Shown in pieces: positions 52,624-61,888 of a DNA stretch of 64,000 bases; the stretch's first letter is position 1, and the number at the start of each line of letters is the position of its first letter. The stretch covers positions 62,001 through 126,000 of the forward strand of contig NZ_WHNX01000009.1 of NCBI RefSeq assembly GCF_009362815.1. The letters run 5' to 3'. The notes below the pieces were generated by a model. That model did not search any database and was not told the DNA's origin. It saw only the letters and a program-made list of their open reading frames with translations. Position numbers and translations under genes: made by a program. The stretch is from Alkalibaculum sporogenes. Its GTDB lineage: Bacteria; Bacillota; Clostridia; Eubacteriales; Alkalibacteraceae.

Positions 52624-54852
52624 ATGATGGATGATAGAATTCGACCATTTACAAGGGAAGTAATTACGTCAGTTATTCAACTGAAAAATGTTGTTATAGA
52701 TAATACGAGAGGCAATATTGGAAGTAGTGTTTATCCTGATAAAAAAATCGTAAGTTATTTTACAGATTCACGTATTGTTGAAATAGAAGCAGGGTCTAAA
52801 TACTTATTATCTCATAACTTTTATTATAATGATATAAATACGGATTTAGATTATTATAAGAGTTTAATAGAAAATATCTCTATTGAATCATTTTTAAAGG
52901 GAAATAATCTAGAGGATGATGATGTTGTAATCAATAAAGATACAGAAAAAATAAATCCTCATTTTATTAAAACATTAGATGGTGTGGAATTTAAGTTTGA
53001 AGGTAATAAAGTTGTGTTGGCTACAGTTAGTAACTACAATTTTAAAAGTCCGTCAATTTTGTTATTCAATGACAAAGAATCGATTATAAATAAAGGGGAG
53101 TGTTACGAAAATAGTATTGTATTTAGCATAGATGCATGTCTAAATGTTAACAGGTATAGCATATATGTAATAGATCAAGGGAAGTTATACAAAATAGGTT
53201 TTAAAGATCCAGATATCATATCTGTTGAACCATATGTTTTAAATAATGACACAGTAATTAAATTATCCTATGAGAATAATAGTTTATTTATAACGAAAAG
53301 ACAATTAAAGAGTAGTATAACTATTGATAATATAGAATCTATGAACGATAGTATAAATTTTAAGGCAAATATCAATAAAATAGATTTACCAACTTCATGT
53401 AAGATGTTGTTTGTAGGAAAAAATACAAAACAAATGGTCGAGGAAGATGCAATTATTACTCAAGATGGAGTTATCCAATGTGCTGTTAAAGTCGATAAAT
53501 TAGCAAGTGAAAGATATATAAATATTTACGTTCATTTGAGTTTTGACAATTACGAAAAGATTTGTCACTTAGCATCTAAGGAATCCTATTATGAACAAAA
53601 AGTTAATGTTTTAAAAAGAGAGTTCATTGTTATAACTACTAAAGTAGGCGTGTTAGAGATCGAAGTTATAAAAGATAAATCTTGGATTACTAAGAAAATA
53701 AATAATATACGGTACAAGTTAATTAGATTATTTGAAGATAAGTTTAAAGTGGATTCGAATAAAGCTATATTTGAAAGTTATGGTGGAAGACAGTATAGCT
53801 GTCATCCAAGGGCCATTTACGAGTATATTAAAGTTAATAATCCTGAGATTAAATGTGTATGGAGTGTAGAACCTGGTAATGAAAGGATTTTCAAAGAAAA
53901 TAAAATACCTTATGTTAAGAGATTCTCTTTGGGGTGGCTCTATATAATGGCGACATCTAAGTATTGGGTTTCGAATACTAGGTTTCCACTATGGGTAAAA
54001 AAACCTGATGGAACGATATATTTACAGAGTTGGCATGGAACACCTTTAAAAAGATTAGGAACAGATATTAATGAAGTATATATGCCTCAAACGGATACAT
54101 TTACCTATAATAGAAATTTCTATAGAGAATCGAGAAATTGGGATTATTTAGTCTCACCAAACAGATTTTCAACAAATGTCTTCTCGAGAGCTTTTAGTAT
54201 ATCCCATGACAAGATAATTGAAAGTGGATCTCCTAGAAATGACTTCTTAGTAAGAAATAACGACAATAAAGACTTAATAAATGAAATAAAAAGTAAATAT
54301 AATATTCCCACAGATAAAAAGGTAATCTTGTATGCTCCTACTTGGAGAGATGATCAGTATTTTGAAAAATCTAAGTATAAGTTTAATACTGCTTTGGATT
54401 TAAATAAGTTAAAGGAAAGTTTGTCAGATGATTATGTAGTGATTTTACGTATGCATTATTTAGTTGCTGATAATATAGATCTTACTGGATATGAGAACTT
54501 TGCTTTCAACATATCCCATGGAGATATTACACAATTGTATCTGATTTCAGATATTTTAGTCACAGACTATTCTTCTGTATATTTTGATTTTGCAGTATTA
54601 AAGCGTACTATGATCTTTTTTATGTACGATATAGAGGATTATAGAGATCGACTGCGAGGTTTTTATTTAGATGTAAACACTAATATGCCTGGTCCTATTG
54701 TACAGACTAATGAAGAACTAATATCCGAGATAACTAACAAGGACAGTAATAATGAAAAGCTGCAGCACTTCTTAGATAACTTCTGTAAGTTAGAAGATGG
54801 AAATTCTACAAAAAGAGTATGCGATGTAGTATTTAACAATAGTAAAACGTAG
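52624..54852 (+). CDS. CDP-glycerol glycerophosphotransferase, TagF/TagB family, with long N-terminal extension
   Basis: A 742-residue protein. The C-terminal half (about 370-740) is the teichoic-acid glycerophosphotransferase domain with YLQSWHGTPLKRLG, ESGSPRNDF, YAPTWRDDQ and TDYSSVYFDF. The N-terminal 370 residues form a beta-rich region I do not recognise, with no membrane helix. It probably extends or primes a poly(glycerol phosphate) chain on the cytoplasmic membrane face using CDP-glycerol from TagD. It starts after AGAAGGAGAGAAATAATT; ATG at 52627 is an equal alternative. Confidence 0.9.
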   Translation: MMDDRIRPFTREVITSVIQLKNVVIDNTRGNIGSSVYPDKKIVSYFTDSRIVEIEAGSKYLLSHNFYYNDINTDLDYYKSLIENISIESFLKGNNLEDDDVVINKDTEKINPHFIKTLDGVEFKFEGNKVVLATVSNYNFKSPSILLFNDKESIINKGECYENSIVFSIDACLNVNRYSIYVIDQGKLYKIGFKDPDIISVEPYVLNNDTVIKLSYENNSLFITKRQLKSSITIDNIESMNDSINFKANINKIDLPTSCKMLFVGKNTKQMVEEDAIITQDGVIQCAVKVDKLASERYINIYVHLSFDNYEKICHLASKESYYEQKVNVLKREFIVITTKVGVLEIEVIKDKSWITKKINNIRYKLIRLFEDKFKVDSNKAIFESYGGRQYSCHPRAIYEYIKVNNPEIKCVWSVEPGNERIFKENKIPYVKRFSLGWLYIMATSKYWVSNTRFPLWVKKPDGTIYLQSWHGTPLKRLGTDINEVYMPQTDTFTYNRNFYRESRNWDYLVSPNRFSTNVFSRAFSISHDKIIESGSPRNDFLVRNNDNKDLINEIKSKYNIPTDKKVILYAPTWRDDQYFEKSKYKFNTALDLNKLKESLSDDYVVILRMHYLVADNIDLTGYENFAFNISHGDITQLYLISDILVTDYSSVYFDFAVLKRTMIFFMYDIEDYRDRLRGFYLDVNTNMPGPIVQTNEELISEITNKDSNNEKLQHFLDNFCKLEDGNSTKRVCDVVFNNSKT

Positions 54853-54867
54853 GTAGAAGGTGAGATT

Positions 54868-56097
54868 TTGTTAAGTGTTATTAAGAATATAATAGTAAAA
54901 AATAAGATTGTACTTAAGCTTGTATTAAGTATTATAAATAGATGTAGGAGAGTTGTTTACTTAGTTTTATTTAGACCGTTACCAATTCGTAGTAAGACTA
55001 TTTTATTCTGTAGTCATTTGGGAAAAAACTATTCATGTAATCCTAAGGCGATATATGAAGAGTTGTTGAAAGATCAGAATTATTTAGAATACAGTTTTGT
55101 ATGGGCATTTAAAGATGTATCTTCTACGTCTATAGATAGAGGGATCACTGTGAAATACGGTAGTCTTAAATACCTATATTACTTATCTATTGCAAAGTAT
55201 TGGATATTTAATGCTAAAATGCCATATTGTTATCCTAAAAAGCTAGGGCAAATATATCTACAAACTTGGCATGGCACGCCCCTCAAACGGTTAGCAGCGG
55301 ATATTTACGTAGGAGAAGATGCTAAATTCTATAGAAGTGAGATGTCTAAAAATGAGATGACTCAAAGTTACCTAAAAGATTCTCAAAGATATGACTATAT
55401 GATTTCAGCAAATAAATTTTCATCAGAAGCATTTAAAAGTGCATTTAAGATAGAAGATAAAGTAATTATTGAAACAGGTTATCCCAGAAATGATATTTTA
55501 ACTAACTCAAGTGAAGAGCATATTTTTGATCTTAAAGAAAAGTATTCAATACCTAAGGAGAAAACTATTGTTTTATATGCGCCTACATGGAGGGATAATG
55601 TATACGACACGAAAGGTTATATTTTTGAATTACAAGTTGATTTTCAACAATGGTATGAGGTATTAGGTGACGATTATGTTATAATCTACAAACCACATTA
55701 CCTTATTTACAATACGTCTAACAAAAAAATAAAAGAAGGCTTTGTATATGATGCTAGCCAGTGTGAAGATATTAATGATTTATATTTAATGAGTGATATA
55801 CTAGTCACTGATTATTCTAGTGTATTTTTTGATTATGGTGTCTTAAAAAGGCCAGTATTATTTTATATGTATGATTTGGAAACGTATAGGGACAACCTTA
55901 GAGGATTTTATCTAGATATATACACGGATTTGCCAGGTCCTATATTAGAAGATGAGCAAGATGTGTTGCAGAGTATTCTTAATATTGAAGAAGTAACTAA
56001 AGAATATAGAGAGAGAATGGATAATTTTTACGATGAATTTTGTAGCATGAGTGACGGTAATTCAAGTAGAAAAGTTATAGATATTATTTTAAAATAA
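54868..56097 (+). CDS. CDP-glycerol glycerophosphotransferase, TagB/TagF-like
   Basis: A 409-residue paralogue of the catalytic half of the preceding gene, with YLQTWHGTPLKRLA, ETGYPRNDIL, YAPTWRDN and TDYSSVFFDYG. A short basic amphipathic N-terminus could sit on the membrane. TTG start at 54868 after GAAGGTGAG, 15 nt behind the upstream stop. It probably adds glycerol phosphate units or the primer unit. Confidence 0.9.
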   Translation: MLSVIKNIIVKNKIVLKLVLSIINRCRRVVYLVLFRPLPIRSKTILFCSHLGKNYSCNPKAIYEELLKDQNYLEYSFVWAFKDVSSTSIDRGITVKYGSLKYLYYLSIAKYWIFNAKMPYCYPKKLGQIYLQTWHGTPLKRLAADIYVGEDAKFYRSEMSKNEMTQSYLKDSQRYDYMISANKFSSEAFKSAFKIEDKVIIETGYPRNDILTNSSEEHIFDLKEKYSIPKEKTIVLYAPTWRDNVYDTKGYIFELQVDFQQWYEVLGDDYVIIYKPHYLIYNTSNKKIKEGFVYDASQCEDINDLYLMSDILVTDYSSVFFDYGVLKRPVLFYMYDLETYRDNLRGFYLDIYTDLPGPILEDEQDVLQSILNIEEVTKEYRERMDNFYDEFCSMSDGNSSRKVIDIILK

Positions 56098-56114
56098 GAG
56101 TGATGGAGTTTGAT

Positions 56115-57239
56115 ATGGAAAAATTTATTGCATTAATAGTAGTGAAAGTGACTTGGTTGTTTACTTTCGCTATACCAGTAAATAAAAAGAAGATTACATT
56201 TATATCTTATTTTGAAAATAAGTTGACTGGTAACTTTAAGCTGATTAGCAAAGAACTACAAAAAAGAGATAATGATTATAAACTTGTGTTCCTAATTCAT
56301 AAGTTTAATAACTCACTGTTGGATAAATTATACTATGTACTGTATTTTGCTATACAAACTTATCATATAAATACTTCTGCAATAGTACTACTAGATGGCA
56401 ATAATTTTCCTGTTTGTAATATTACGAAGAAGAAGCAAACGACTATTATACAGATATGGCACGCTTGTGGTGGTATTAAAAAATTTGGATATGATATAAA
56501 TAGAAGATTTGACATAAAAAACTACGACTATGTTTATGTGGCTGGCAATGAATTCAAGTGTACATTCTCCAGTGCATTTCAAGTAGAGCAAGATAAAGTA
56601 ATAAGCCTAGGTGTAGCTAAAACAGATATACTGTATAATGAAGGTAAGATGGAAAGTTATAAAGAATTAGTATATAATAAGTATCCACAAATTAAGAATA
56701 AAAAAGTCGTGTTATATGCTCCTACCTTTAGGGGAGATGGTGCTTTTGATAGACAATACGTTAACATAGATTTAGAGTACTTATATAATAAATTGGGACA
56801 AGATTATATATTATTATATAAATTACATCCATTTTTAGAAAGTATTAGTTTAGGTAAAGATAACAATGATAATATTATAAACGTCAATAACATAGATTTA
56901 TATAAATTGTTTTCTGTCACTGACATATTAATTTCAGATTATTCAGCAATAATTTTTGATTTTTCTATTTTAGAAAGGCCTATTATACTGTACACTCCTG
57001 ATTTAGTTGTATACGAAGAAGAGAGAGGATTCTACTATAATTACCGTGAATTCGCACCAGGGCCAATTTGTTTTAATGAAGAAGAAATTGCAGAAGTTAT
57101 CGCAACACAAAACTATAAATTAGATAGAGTCCAAGATTTAAAGTATAAATATTTTGATTATCATGATGGCTTATCTACACAGAGGATTGCCAATGATATA
57201 GAAGATATTATAAGTAGAAATACACCTCATAACTTTTAG
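56115..57239 (+). CDS. CDP-glycerol glycerophosphotransferase-like protein (divergent copy)
   Basis: A 374-residue member of the same family, with IIQIWHACGGIKKFG, YAPTFRGDG and SDYSAIIFDF. The HGTPLKR motif of its neighbours reads HACGGIKKFG here, so acceptor or donor specificity may differ. The start at 56115 has GGAG 6 nt upstream; ATG at 56103 and GTG at 56100 are alternatives. Third in the tandem transferase set. Confidence 0.86.
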   Translation: MEKFIALIVVKVTWLFTFAIPVNKKKITFISYFENKLTGNFKLISKELQKRDNDYKLVFLIHKFNNSLLDKLYYVLYFAIQTYHINTSAIVLLDGNNFPVCNITKKKQTTIIQIWHACGGIKKFGYDINRRFDIKNYDYVYVAGNEFKCTFSSAFQVEQDKVISLGVAKTDILYNEGKMESYKELVYNKYPQIKNKKVVLYAPTFRGDGAFDRQYVNIDLEYLYNKLGQDYILLYKLHPFLESISLGKDNNDNIINVNNIDLYKLFSVTDILISDYSAIIFDFSILERPIILYTPDLVVYEEERGFYYNYREFAPGPICFNEEEIAEVIATQNYKLDRVQDLKYKYFDYHDGLSTQRIANDIEDIISRNTPHNF

Positions 57240-57315
57240 ACATATTTCTAATAATTTTTTATCTCGCATATGTTACAATGAACATAATAAAGTGACTAGG
57301 AAGTGAGTTGTATGT

Positions 57316-59076
57316 ATGATAGAAAATAAAGAAAATAATAAGAAACCAATTATCACATTACTAGCAGATGTATTTTTATTAATCATTTCCTTTATTATTA
57401 GTTTATATATTGTACGTTCATGGTATATATTTGATTATTTAAGAGTTTTTATTGATGGTATTTTTATCGTTATTTTGACGAAACTAACGATTATACTTAT
57501 ATGTTTTAAGTTCTTTATTAAAAATGATAAAATTAACGTTATTCTTGCAGTAGTTGCTACTTATAATCTTTTTAGTTTTCTAGTATTACAATTTATAAGT
57601 TTTGATTTTGTTTATGAGGTAAGTACTATAAATTTTATAATTGATATAGTATTAATTAGCCTTAGTAGATTGTTTCTATTTATTAAGCCCAAGAGCAATA
57701 CTACTGATAAAATATTGAATGAGTATATAGAAGTAGAAGTGAATAAAGAACTAAGTATGGGAGAATCAATTGACATTTGTAATGATGAAAACCATATTAC
57801 AATATATTCTCAAGCCCCATTGATTATATCAAAAGATATGGAATATAGTGATAGGAATAGGTTACATGAAGTTGCTCCTGAGAGTGTAATATTTGAATTC
57901 TGTACTGTAAATAATGTTACCCAAGAGTTAAAGGATCTAAAGAATACACTTAAAGAAAATACATTTGATTCTGTAATTATACATACAAAGAATTTTTATA
58001 GGTTAGAGTTTTTAGATATAATCGAATTATTAAAAGATATACCCATCAGCGTAGATTTAATGGATGAAGAGATTTCCTTGTTTGAGTTGACAAGTATGGA
58101 AGATATTATTAATAATTTTCCATTAAACGTTGAATATAATAAATTTTTACTTGGTGACATACTGTTGTTGTATACTGGAGATATTTGTGAAACCCTTTTA
58201 GATGAGCTAATTAAAGGCAACTCTAATGTGACAATTGTAGAAAACACAATAAGCACATCATTACACGATAAGTACTGTAATAATAAAAAAATTGAATTTA
58301 TACAAATTCTCTCTCTCGAAGATTTAAAGTTATTGTTGTCAAATGGATTTACGAATATTATCTACAGTTTACCTGTAACTGATGCAGATTACGGTGAAAG
58401 AGAAATAAAAAAGACTATAGAACAGAATATAATTAACATAAAAAATATGCTTAACTGTATTCCAGAAGACAAGACTAGAAAAATTACTTTTATATCATCT
58501 TATAAAGCACAAAAACCAAAATCTATATTAGGGTATTGTTATAAAAACGTAGAGGTTATTATGAGGTCGCTAGATAAATATTCTAAAATTGATTTACAGG
58601 TGATAAGGATGCCTGAATCTATTAAAAAAGGTAATAAGTTTATTAAAGATATACATGAAAACTTAAGCATTGAAGAATACGACGCTAGAGGGCACGATGT
58701 CTATGTTTATATGTATTCTGATATGGAAGCTGCTCTATTAATTACAAACTTATTACATATATCTGATTCTGTGATAGTTTATATGGGAAATCAATTGTAT
58801 ATACCTGAATTATTAAACAACATAAATCTTAAAGGAAGAATGGAAGATAAGATTAAGGTGAATTACAACGAAGAAAGATTACCTTTAGAATTTTACATAG
58901 ATGATGTACTGGAATATACAAAGTATCAAAGTACTGATAATCCGTATGTATTTTTATTGCCAGACACAAATGTGGATTACATGATAGTATCTAAAATTAT
59001 TAATATTTTACAAACTAAGATAAAAAGCGAATCAGATGAAGTTTGTAAAGAATACTTAAAACAATTAGCAATCTAA
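57316..59076 (+). CDS. Degenerate CapD/PglF-like membrane protein (probable pseudoenzyme)
   Basis: A 586-residue protein with about four N-terminal membrane helices and a cytoplasmic domain that follows the 36762 dehydratase block by block. Where the enzyme has VTGGGGSIGSEL (near 283) this one has YTGDICETLLDEL (near 284). Where it has STDKAVNPTNIMGATKR, this one reads SSYKAQKPKSILGYCYKN (near 393). YFMTIPEASQLV corresponds to VYMYSDMEAALL. The glycine-rich NAD site and catalytic residues are lost but the frame is intact over 1.76 kb, so it is maintained as a protein. A structural or regulatory role in the teichoic-acid locus is inferred. Confidence 0.72.
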   Translation: MIENKENNKKPIITLLADVFLLIISFIISLYIVRSWYIFDYLRVFIDGIFIVILTKLTIILICFKFFIKNDKINVILAVVATYNLFSFLVLQFISFDFVYEVSTINFIIDIVLISLSRLFLFIKPKSNTTDKILNEYIEVEVNKELSMGESIDICNDENHITIYSQAPLIISKDMEYSDRNRLHEVAPESVIFEFCTVNNVTQELKDLKNTLKENTFDSVIIHTKNFYRLEFLDIIELLKDIPISVDLMDEEISLFELTSMEDIINNFPLNVEYNKFLLGDILLLYTGDICETLLDELIKGNSNVTIVENTISTSLHDKYCNNKKIEFIQILSLEDLKLLLSNGFTNIIYSLPVTDADYGEREIKKTIEQNIINIKNMLNCIPEDKTRKITFISSYKAQKPKSILGYCYKNVEVIMRSLDKYSKIDLQVIRMPESIKKGNKFIKDIHENLSIEEYDARGHDVYVYMYSDMEAALLITNLLHISDSVIVYMGNQLYIPELLNNINLKGRMEDKIKVNYNEERLPLEFYIDDVLEYTKYQSTDNPYVFLLPDTNVDYMIVSKIINILQTKIKSESDEVCKEYLKQLAI

Positions 59077-59096
59077 TTGTTTTAAGTATTCTTTTT
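59050..59096 (+). terminator. Terminator whose stem begins inside the coding sequence
   Basis: GAATACTTAAAACAATTAG and CTAATTGTTTTAAGTATTC form a perfect 19-bp stem with a 4-nt loop, followed by TTTTT. The left arm encodes the last residues and the stop codon is in the stem. Confidence 0.93.
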
Positions 59097-59160
59097 CTGT
59101 GCGTGCACGGGAATAAGACGAGTTATAATGAGCAAGTGCAATGGCAGCAACCCAAAGGGA

Positions 59161-59349
59161 GTCATTCAGAGCATAGCGAAGAAATGTTATACAGTTGTAT
59201 AAAGAAAGTTCCATGTATGTGAGACACAAGATCCTTCGTCGCGAAGCTCCTCTGGATGACGTGGTAGAGAGGGTTTGTGGTTCAACTAAACTATTGACTT
59301 AAAACCAGATAATCCAAGTTTAGTCATTCAGAACGTAGCGAAGAATCTA
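59161..59349 (+). repeat. REP-like palindromic repeats, three copies
   Basis: GTCATTCAGAGCATAGCGAA at 59161, AAGATCCTTCGTCGCGAAGC at 59228 (opposite orientation) and GTCATTCAGAACGTAGCGAA at 59323. They belong to one REP-like family (GTCATyCaGAGCGnAGCGAAGrATCT) of which more copies occur at 5936, 61804, 61889-62374 and 62431. A truncated relic of the structured repeat (ATGAGCAAGTGCAATGGC) lies near 59129. Confidence 0.8.
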
Positions 59350-59390
59350 TTATTTATGGAGAACAATATATGATATAATATTCGTATCAG

Positions 59391-59504
59391 CAGATTGTCT
59401 CGCAGAATTCAAGTCATTTTCCGTGCTTGCACGAGAAAAGGAAGTGAATTCTATGAGCAAGTGCCAACGACCGATGCAGCGTAGCTGCAGAGGTGAAATC
59501 TGCG
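59391..59504 (+). ncRNA. Structured-RNA-like repeat, copy C1
   Basis: P1 pairs GCAGATT with AATCTGC. P2 pairs CTCGCAGAATTC (59400-59411) with GAATTCTATGAG (59447-59458); relative to copy A (GAAATC/GATTTC) the stem has changed on both sides. The P2 loop hairpin again carries GTGCTTGCAC. The conserved CAAGTGCCAACGAC is at 59459-59472. P3 is TGCAGC gta GCTGCA, a different sequence with the same fold. TGATATAAT lies about 15 nt upstream. Confidence 0.62.
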
Positions 59505-59647
59505 CAGATTGTCTCGTAATTGGGAAGCGAGAGGCAAGAAGCTGGATGCAGGATTGGAGATTTCTAGCATCTAACACCTTACTTCTCACTTCTCAAAGGG
59601 GTAAGTGCCAACGATGGGTCACCCCAAAGGGGTTGAGGAAAGTCTGC
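59505..59647 (+). ncRNA. Structured-RNA-like repeat, copy C2 (directly follows C1)
   Basis: Begins GCAGATTGTCTCG immediately after C1. P2 is the long type seen in copy B: an imperfect hairpin of about 28 bp between GGGAAGCGAGAGGCAAGAAG and CTTACTTCTCACTTCTC. The conserved AAGTGCCAACGA is at 59603-59614. P3 is ACCCC aaa GGGGT. P1 closes with GTCTGC. It lies in the leader region of the 59704 gene. Confidence 0.58.
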
Positions 59648-59703
59648 GGAGGACGAGAAGTGGGATGAAAGATTAGGACTAACATTATATTATGGGGGAT
59701 TTT

Positions 59704-60774
59704 ATGAGAACACATATTAAATTTTTATTTTTACTAGTTGTTAATACTGCATTACTATACCTTGCGTACATACTATCTTTTATAATAAATGGGCTTTATG
59801 GATTAGACCCATACTTTAATGAGTATGTATCACTAAATATGTATTACTTAATTGGTATAAAGATATTTATTTTTGTATTATTTATGTTATATCAAGTAAG
59901 ACAATATAACTACGTTAGGGCATCTTTGGGTATTATTGCAGGGAATATCATATCTCTAATATATTTATTGTTTTTAGGCAATGGAATCAACTACTATGGA
60001 GTCTATGGATTAAATGCAGTAATAGATCTAGTATTTGTTTTGTTAGCTTTACTGTTGTTTAATTTAATTTCAGGAAAATCTAACAACAATGAGGATCTCG
60101 ACGATATAAATAAATATATGAGTCTAAAGAAAGATTTAGAGGCTATTGGTAATATAATTAATGAAAAAAATGAAGAGTTAGAACTTATTGATTCTCTAAT
60201 AAATCAAAAAGAAAGTGAACTATCAAAAGAAAAGGAACTATCAAAAGAAACGAGATCTTTCATTCCAGCGAATACTATAGAGTTACAATCAATAAGTTGT
60301 CCAGTACGGATAGAAATTGGTGATAAAAGCAAATGTATAGGAGCGGTATACACTACTGGAAATCAAAGCGACCCAAAAATTGTTGTAGATGAGAACAAAG
60401 TACAAACAACTCTTGATGATATGAAAAAAAGAGAAGAAGAGTTACAATCAAAAGCAATACAAATAGAAAAGAAAGAGCAAATAATTGAGAAGACAGTAGA
60501 TAATCTAGAAAAAATTTCTAAAACTATAAAAGATAGAATGAAGCTATTAGAAGAAAAAGAAAACTACATAAATAAGCAACTGAAAATCTTAGAAGATAAA
60601 GAGGAAGATTACAGTGATATTCATAACCAAATTTATGAGACTATCTTTAATGCACCAGATATTATGAAAGACGAAGTTAAGCTTAAAGATAAAAGTAAAG
60701 AAATTATTATAGATAAAAATGATCTATTAGAGATTAGACAATTGATAGAGCGGGCGTCAACAGAGGAGAGTTAA
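59704..60774 (+). CDS. Four-TM membrane protein with long cytoplasmic coiled coil
   Basis: A 356-residue protein. About four N-terminal membrane helices (1-125) resemble the membrane module of the CapD-like proteins at 36762 and 57316. They are followed by two charged coiled-coil stretches (about 135-190 and 230-310) and a short tail. No enzyme motif is visible. The start at 59704 has ATGGGGGATTTT upstream. It ends the teichoic-acid region and may be a scaffold for membrane glycan enzymes; that is inference. Confidence 0.7.
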   Translation: MRTHIKFLFLLVVNTALLYLAYILSFIINGLYGLDPYFNEYVSLNMYYLIGIKIFIFVLFMLYQVRQYNYVRASLGIIAGNIISLIYLLFLGNGINYYGVYGLNAVIDLVFVLLALLLFNLISGKSNNNEDLDDINKYMSLKKDLEAIGNIINEKNEELELIDSLINQKESELSKEKELSKETRSFIPANTIELQSISCPVRIEIGDKSKCIGAVYTTGNQSDPKIVVDENKVQTTLDDMKKREEELQSKAIQIEKKEQIIEKTVDNLEKISKTIKDRMKLLEEKENYINKQLKILEDKEEDYSDIHNQIYETIFNAPDIMKDEVKLKDKSKEIIIDKNDLLEIRQLIERASTEES

Positions 60775-61149
60775 ATCATATTCTCTTAATTGGCATAATT
60801 ATACTAGGATAATTATCTAATATCTTATTGTAAAAATAAAAGTGGTAAAATATTAAAATTTATCAAAAAAGGGCTGTTGCACTAAGTGGTTAGTGGGCAG
60901 TCCATTTTAAGTGCCTAAGTTTAACCTATCTTATTCGACTTATGCCCCATTGAAAAATCAATTAGCGCTACGCTTTTATGAAATTATATTTTAGTTATTT
61001 TCCTGAGATTTATTGCCAAATTTTAGAAGTTGAGATTGTGAAACTTTATATAGAAATCATTATTTATATTGTTGTAATGTAAAGCATATCCACTTTGCAA
61101 ACGGTTCTATATGATATTTTTTTAGTTTGAATTTGAGTATATCTGAAAA
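60775..61149. other. Intergenic region with possible IS-end remnant
   Basis: The gap lies between convergent genes. At about 60868 the sequence AAAAAAGGGCTGTTGCACTA resembles transposon ends seen in several IS families (GGGCTGTTGCA). No transposase frame or second end is visible. No clear terminator is seen for either neighbour. Confidence 0.4.
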
Positions 61150-61719
61150 TTAAATAAAAAACCGCCATTCAAAATCTTTGGCTTCCTCGGCATAATCTAT
61201 ATTAATTCTCTTTCCTTTATGTATTTGATTTACATTAAAGCCATCATCTTCAAGATACATATTTTCGCTTGTCAAAGAAAGTCCATTTTCATTTTTAGTA
61301 ATATTTAATGCCTTGCATAATTTGCCAGGACCGTTTGTTAGGTTTTTTATTTGGTATTTATTCGCAATTTCCCGGGAAATATTGTATCGATTGACAAACA
61401 TTTCGTCAGCATTAGACAGAGGTGCGGCGCTTCTTATTAAAATAGCTGAGCCTTCGCCAAGGAGTCCTGTAACAATATTTATACAGTAATACATCCCGTA
61501 TATCATGTATACATAGGCATAGCCACCTTCTTTAAACATAGTTTCTGTTCTTTTAGTCTTTTTATTACCATAACAATGAGCAGCTTTATCAATGGCACCA
61601 ATGTAAGCTTCGGTCTCTGAGATACGAACTTTAAAATTTTTATACACTAATACCTTGCCAAGTAATTCTTGTGCTACAGTTAAGGTGTCTCTTGTATAGA
61701 ATGACTTAGGTAGTTTCAT
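61150..61719 (-). CDS. mpg: DNA-3-methyladenine glycosylase (AAG/MPG family)
   Basis: A 189-residue monofunctional base-excision glycosylase that removes alkylated purines. The family block ISETEAYIGAIDKAAH holds the catalytic Glu, YVYMIYGMYYCINIVT follows, and NGPGKLCKAL is the late conserved segment. The start at 61719 fits GAAAGGAAATCCT; an earlier TTG overlaps the ribosome site. Monocistronic. Confidence 0.95.
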   Translation of the reverse strand: MKLPKSFYTRDTLTVAQELLGKVLVYKNFKVRISETEAYIGAIDKAAHCYGNKKTKRTETMFKEGGYAYVYMIYGMYYCINIVTGLLGEGSAILIRSAAPLSNADEMFVNRYNISREIANKYQIKNLTNGPGKLCKALNITKNENGLSLTSENMYLEDDGFNVNQIHKGKRINIDYAEEAKDFEWRFFI

Positions 61720-61888
61720 AGGATTTCCTTTCAATGAGGTGTCTTTGCTTTATTATAACTTTTAGTATTATTTTTATCCAGTAAAAACAGATAAGCTAGT
61801 CTAGTCATTCAGAGCACGGATAGGATCTATTATTTACAAAGGAATATTATATGAGAGTTGTATAGAGGTCGTTTTAGATAGGTGGTAT

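Noticed and set aside
59350-59668. Frames of 79 and 81 codons on opposite strands
   Set aside because: Both lie over the structured repeat copies C1/C2; no ribosome site, and the sequence is better explained by RNA-like pairing.
60868-60960. Complete insertion sequence
   Set aside because: Only one end-like motif (GGGCTGTTGCA) is visible; no transposase frame or inverted partner was found.
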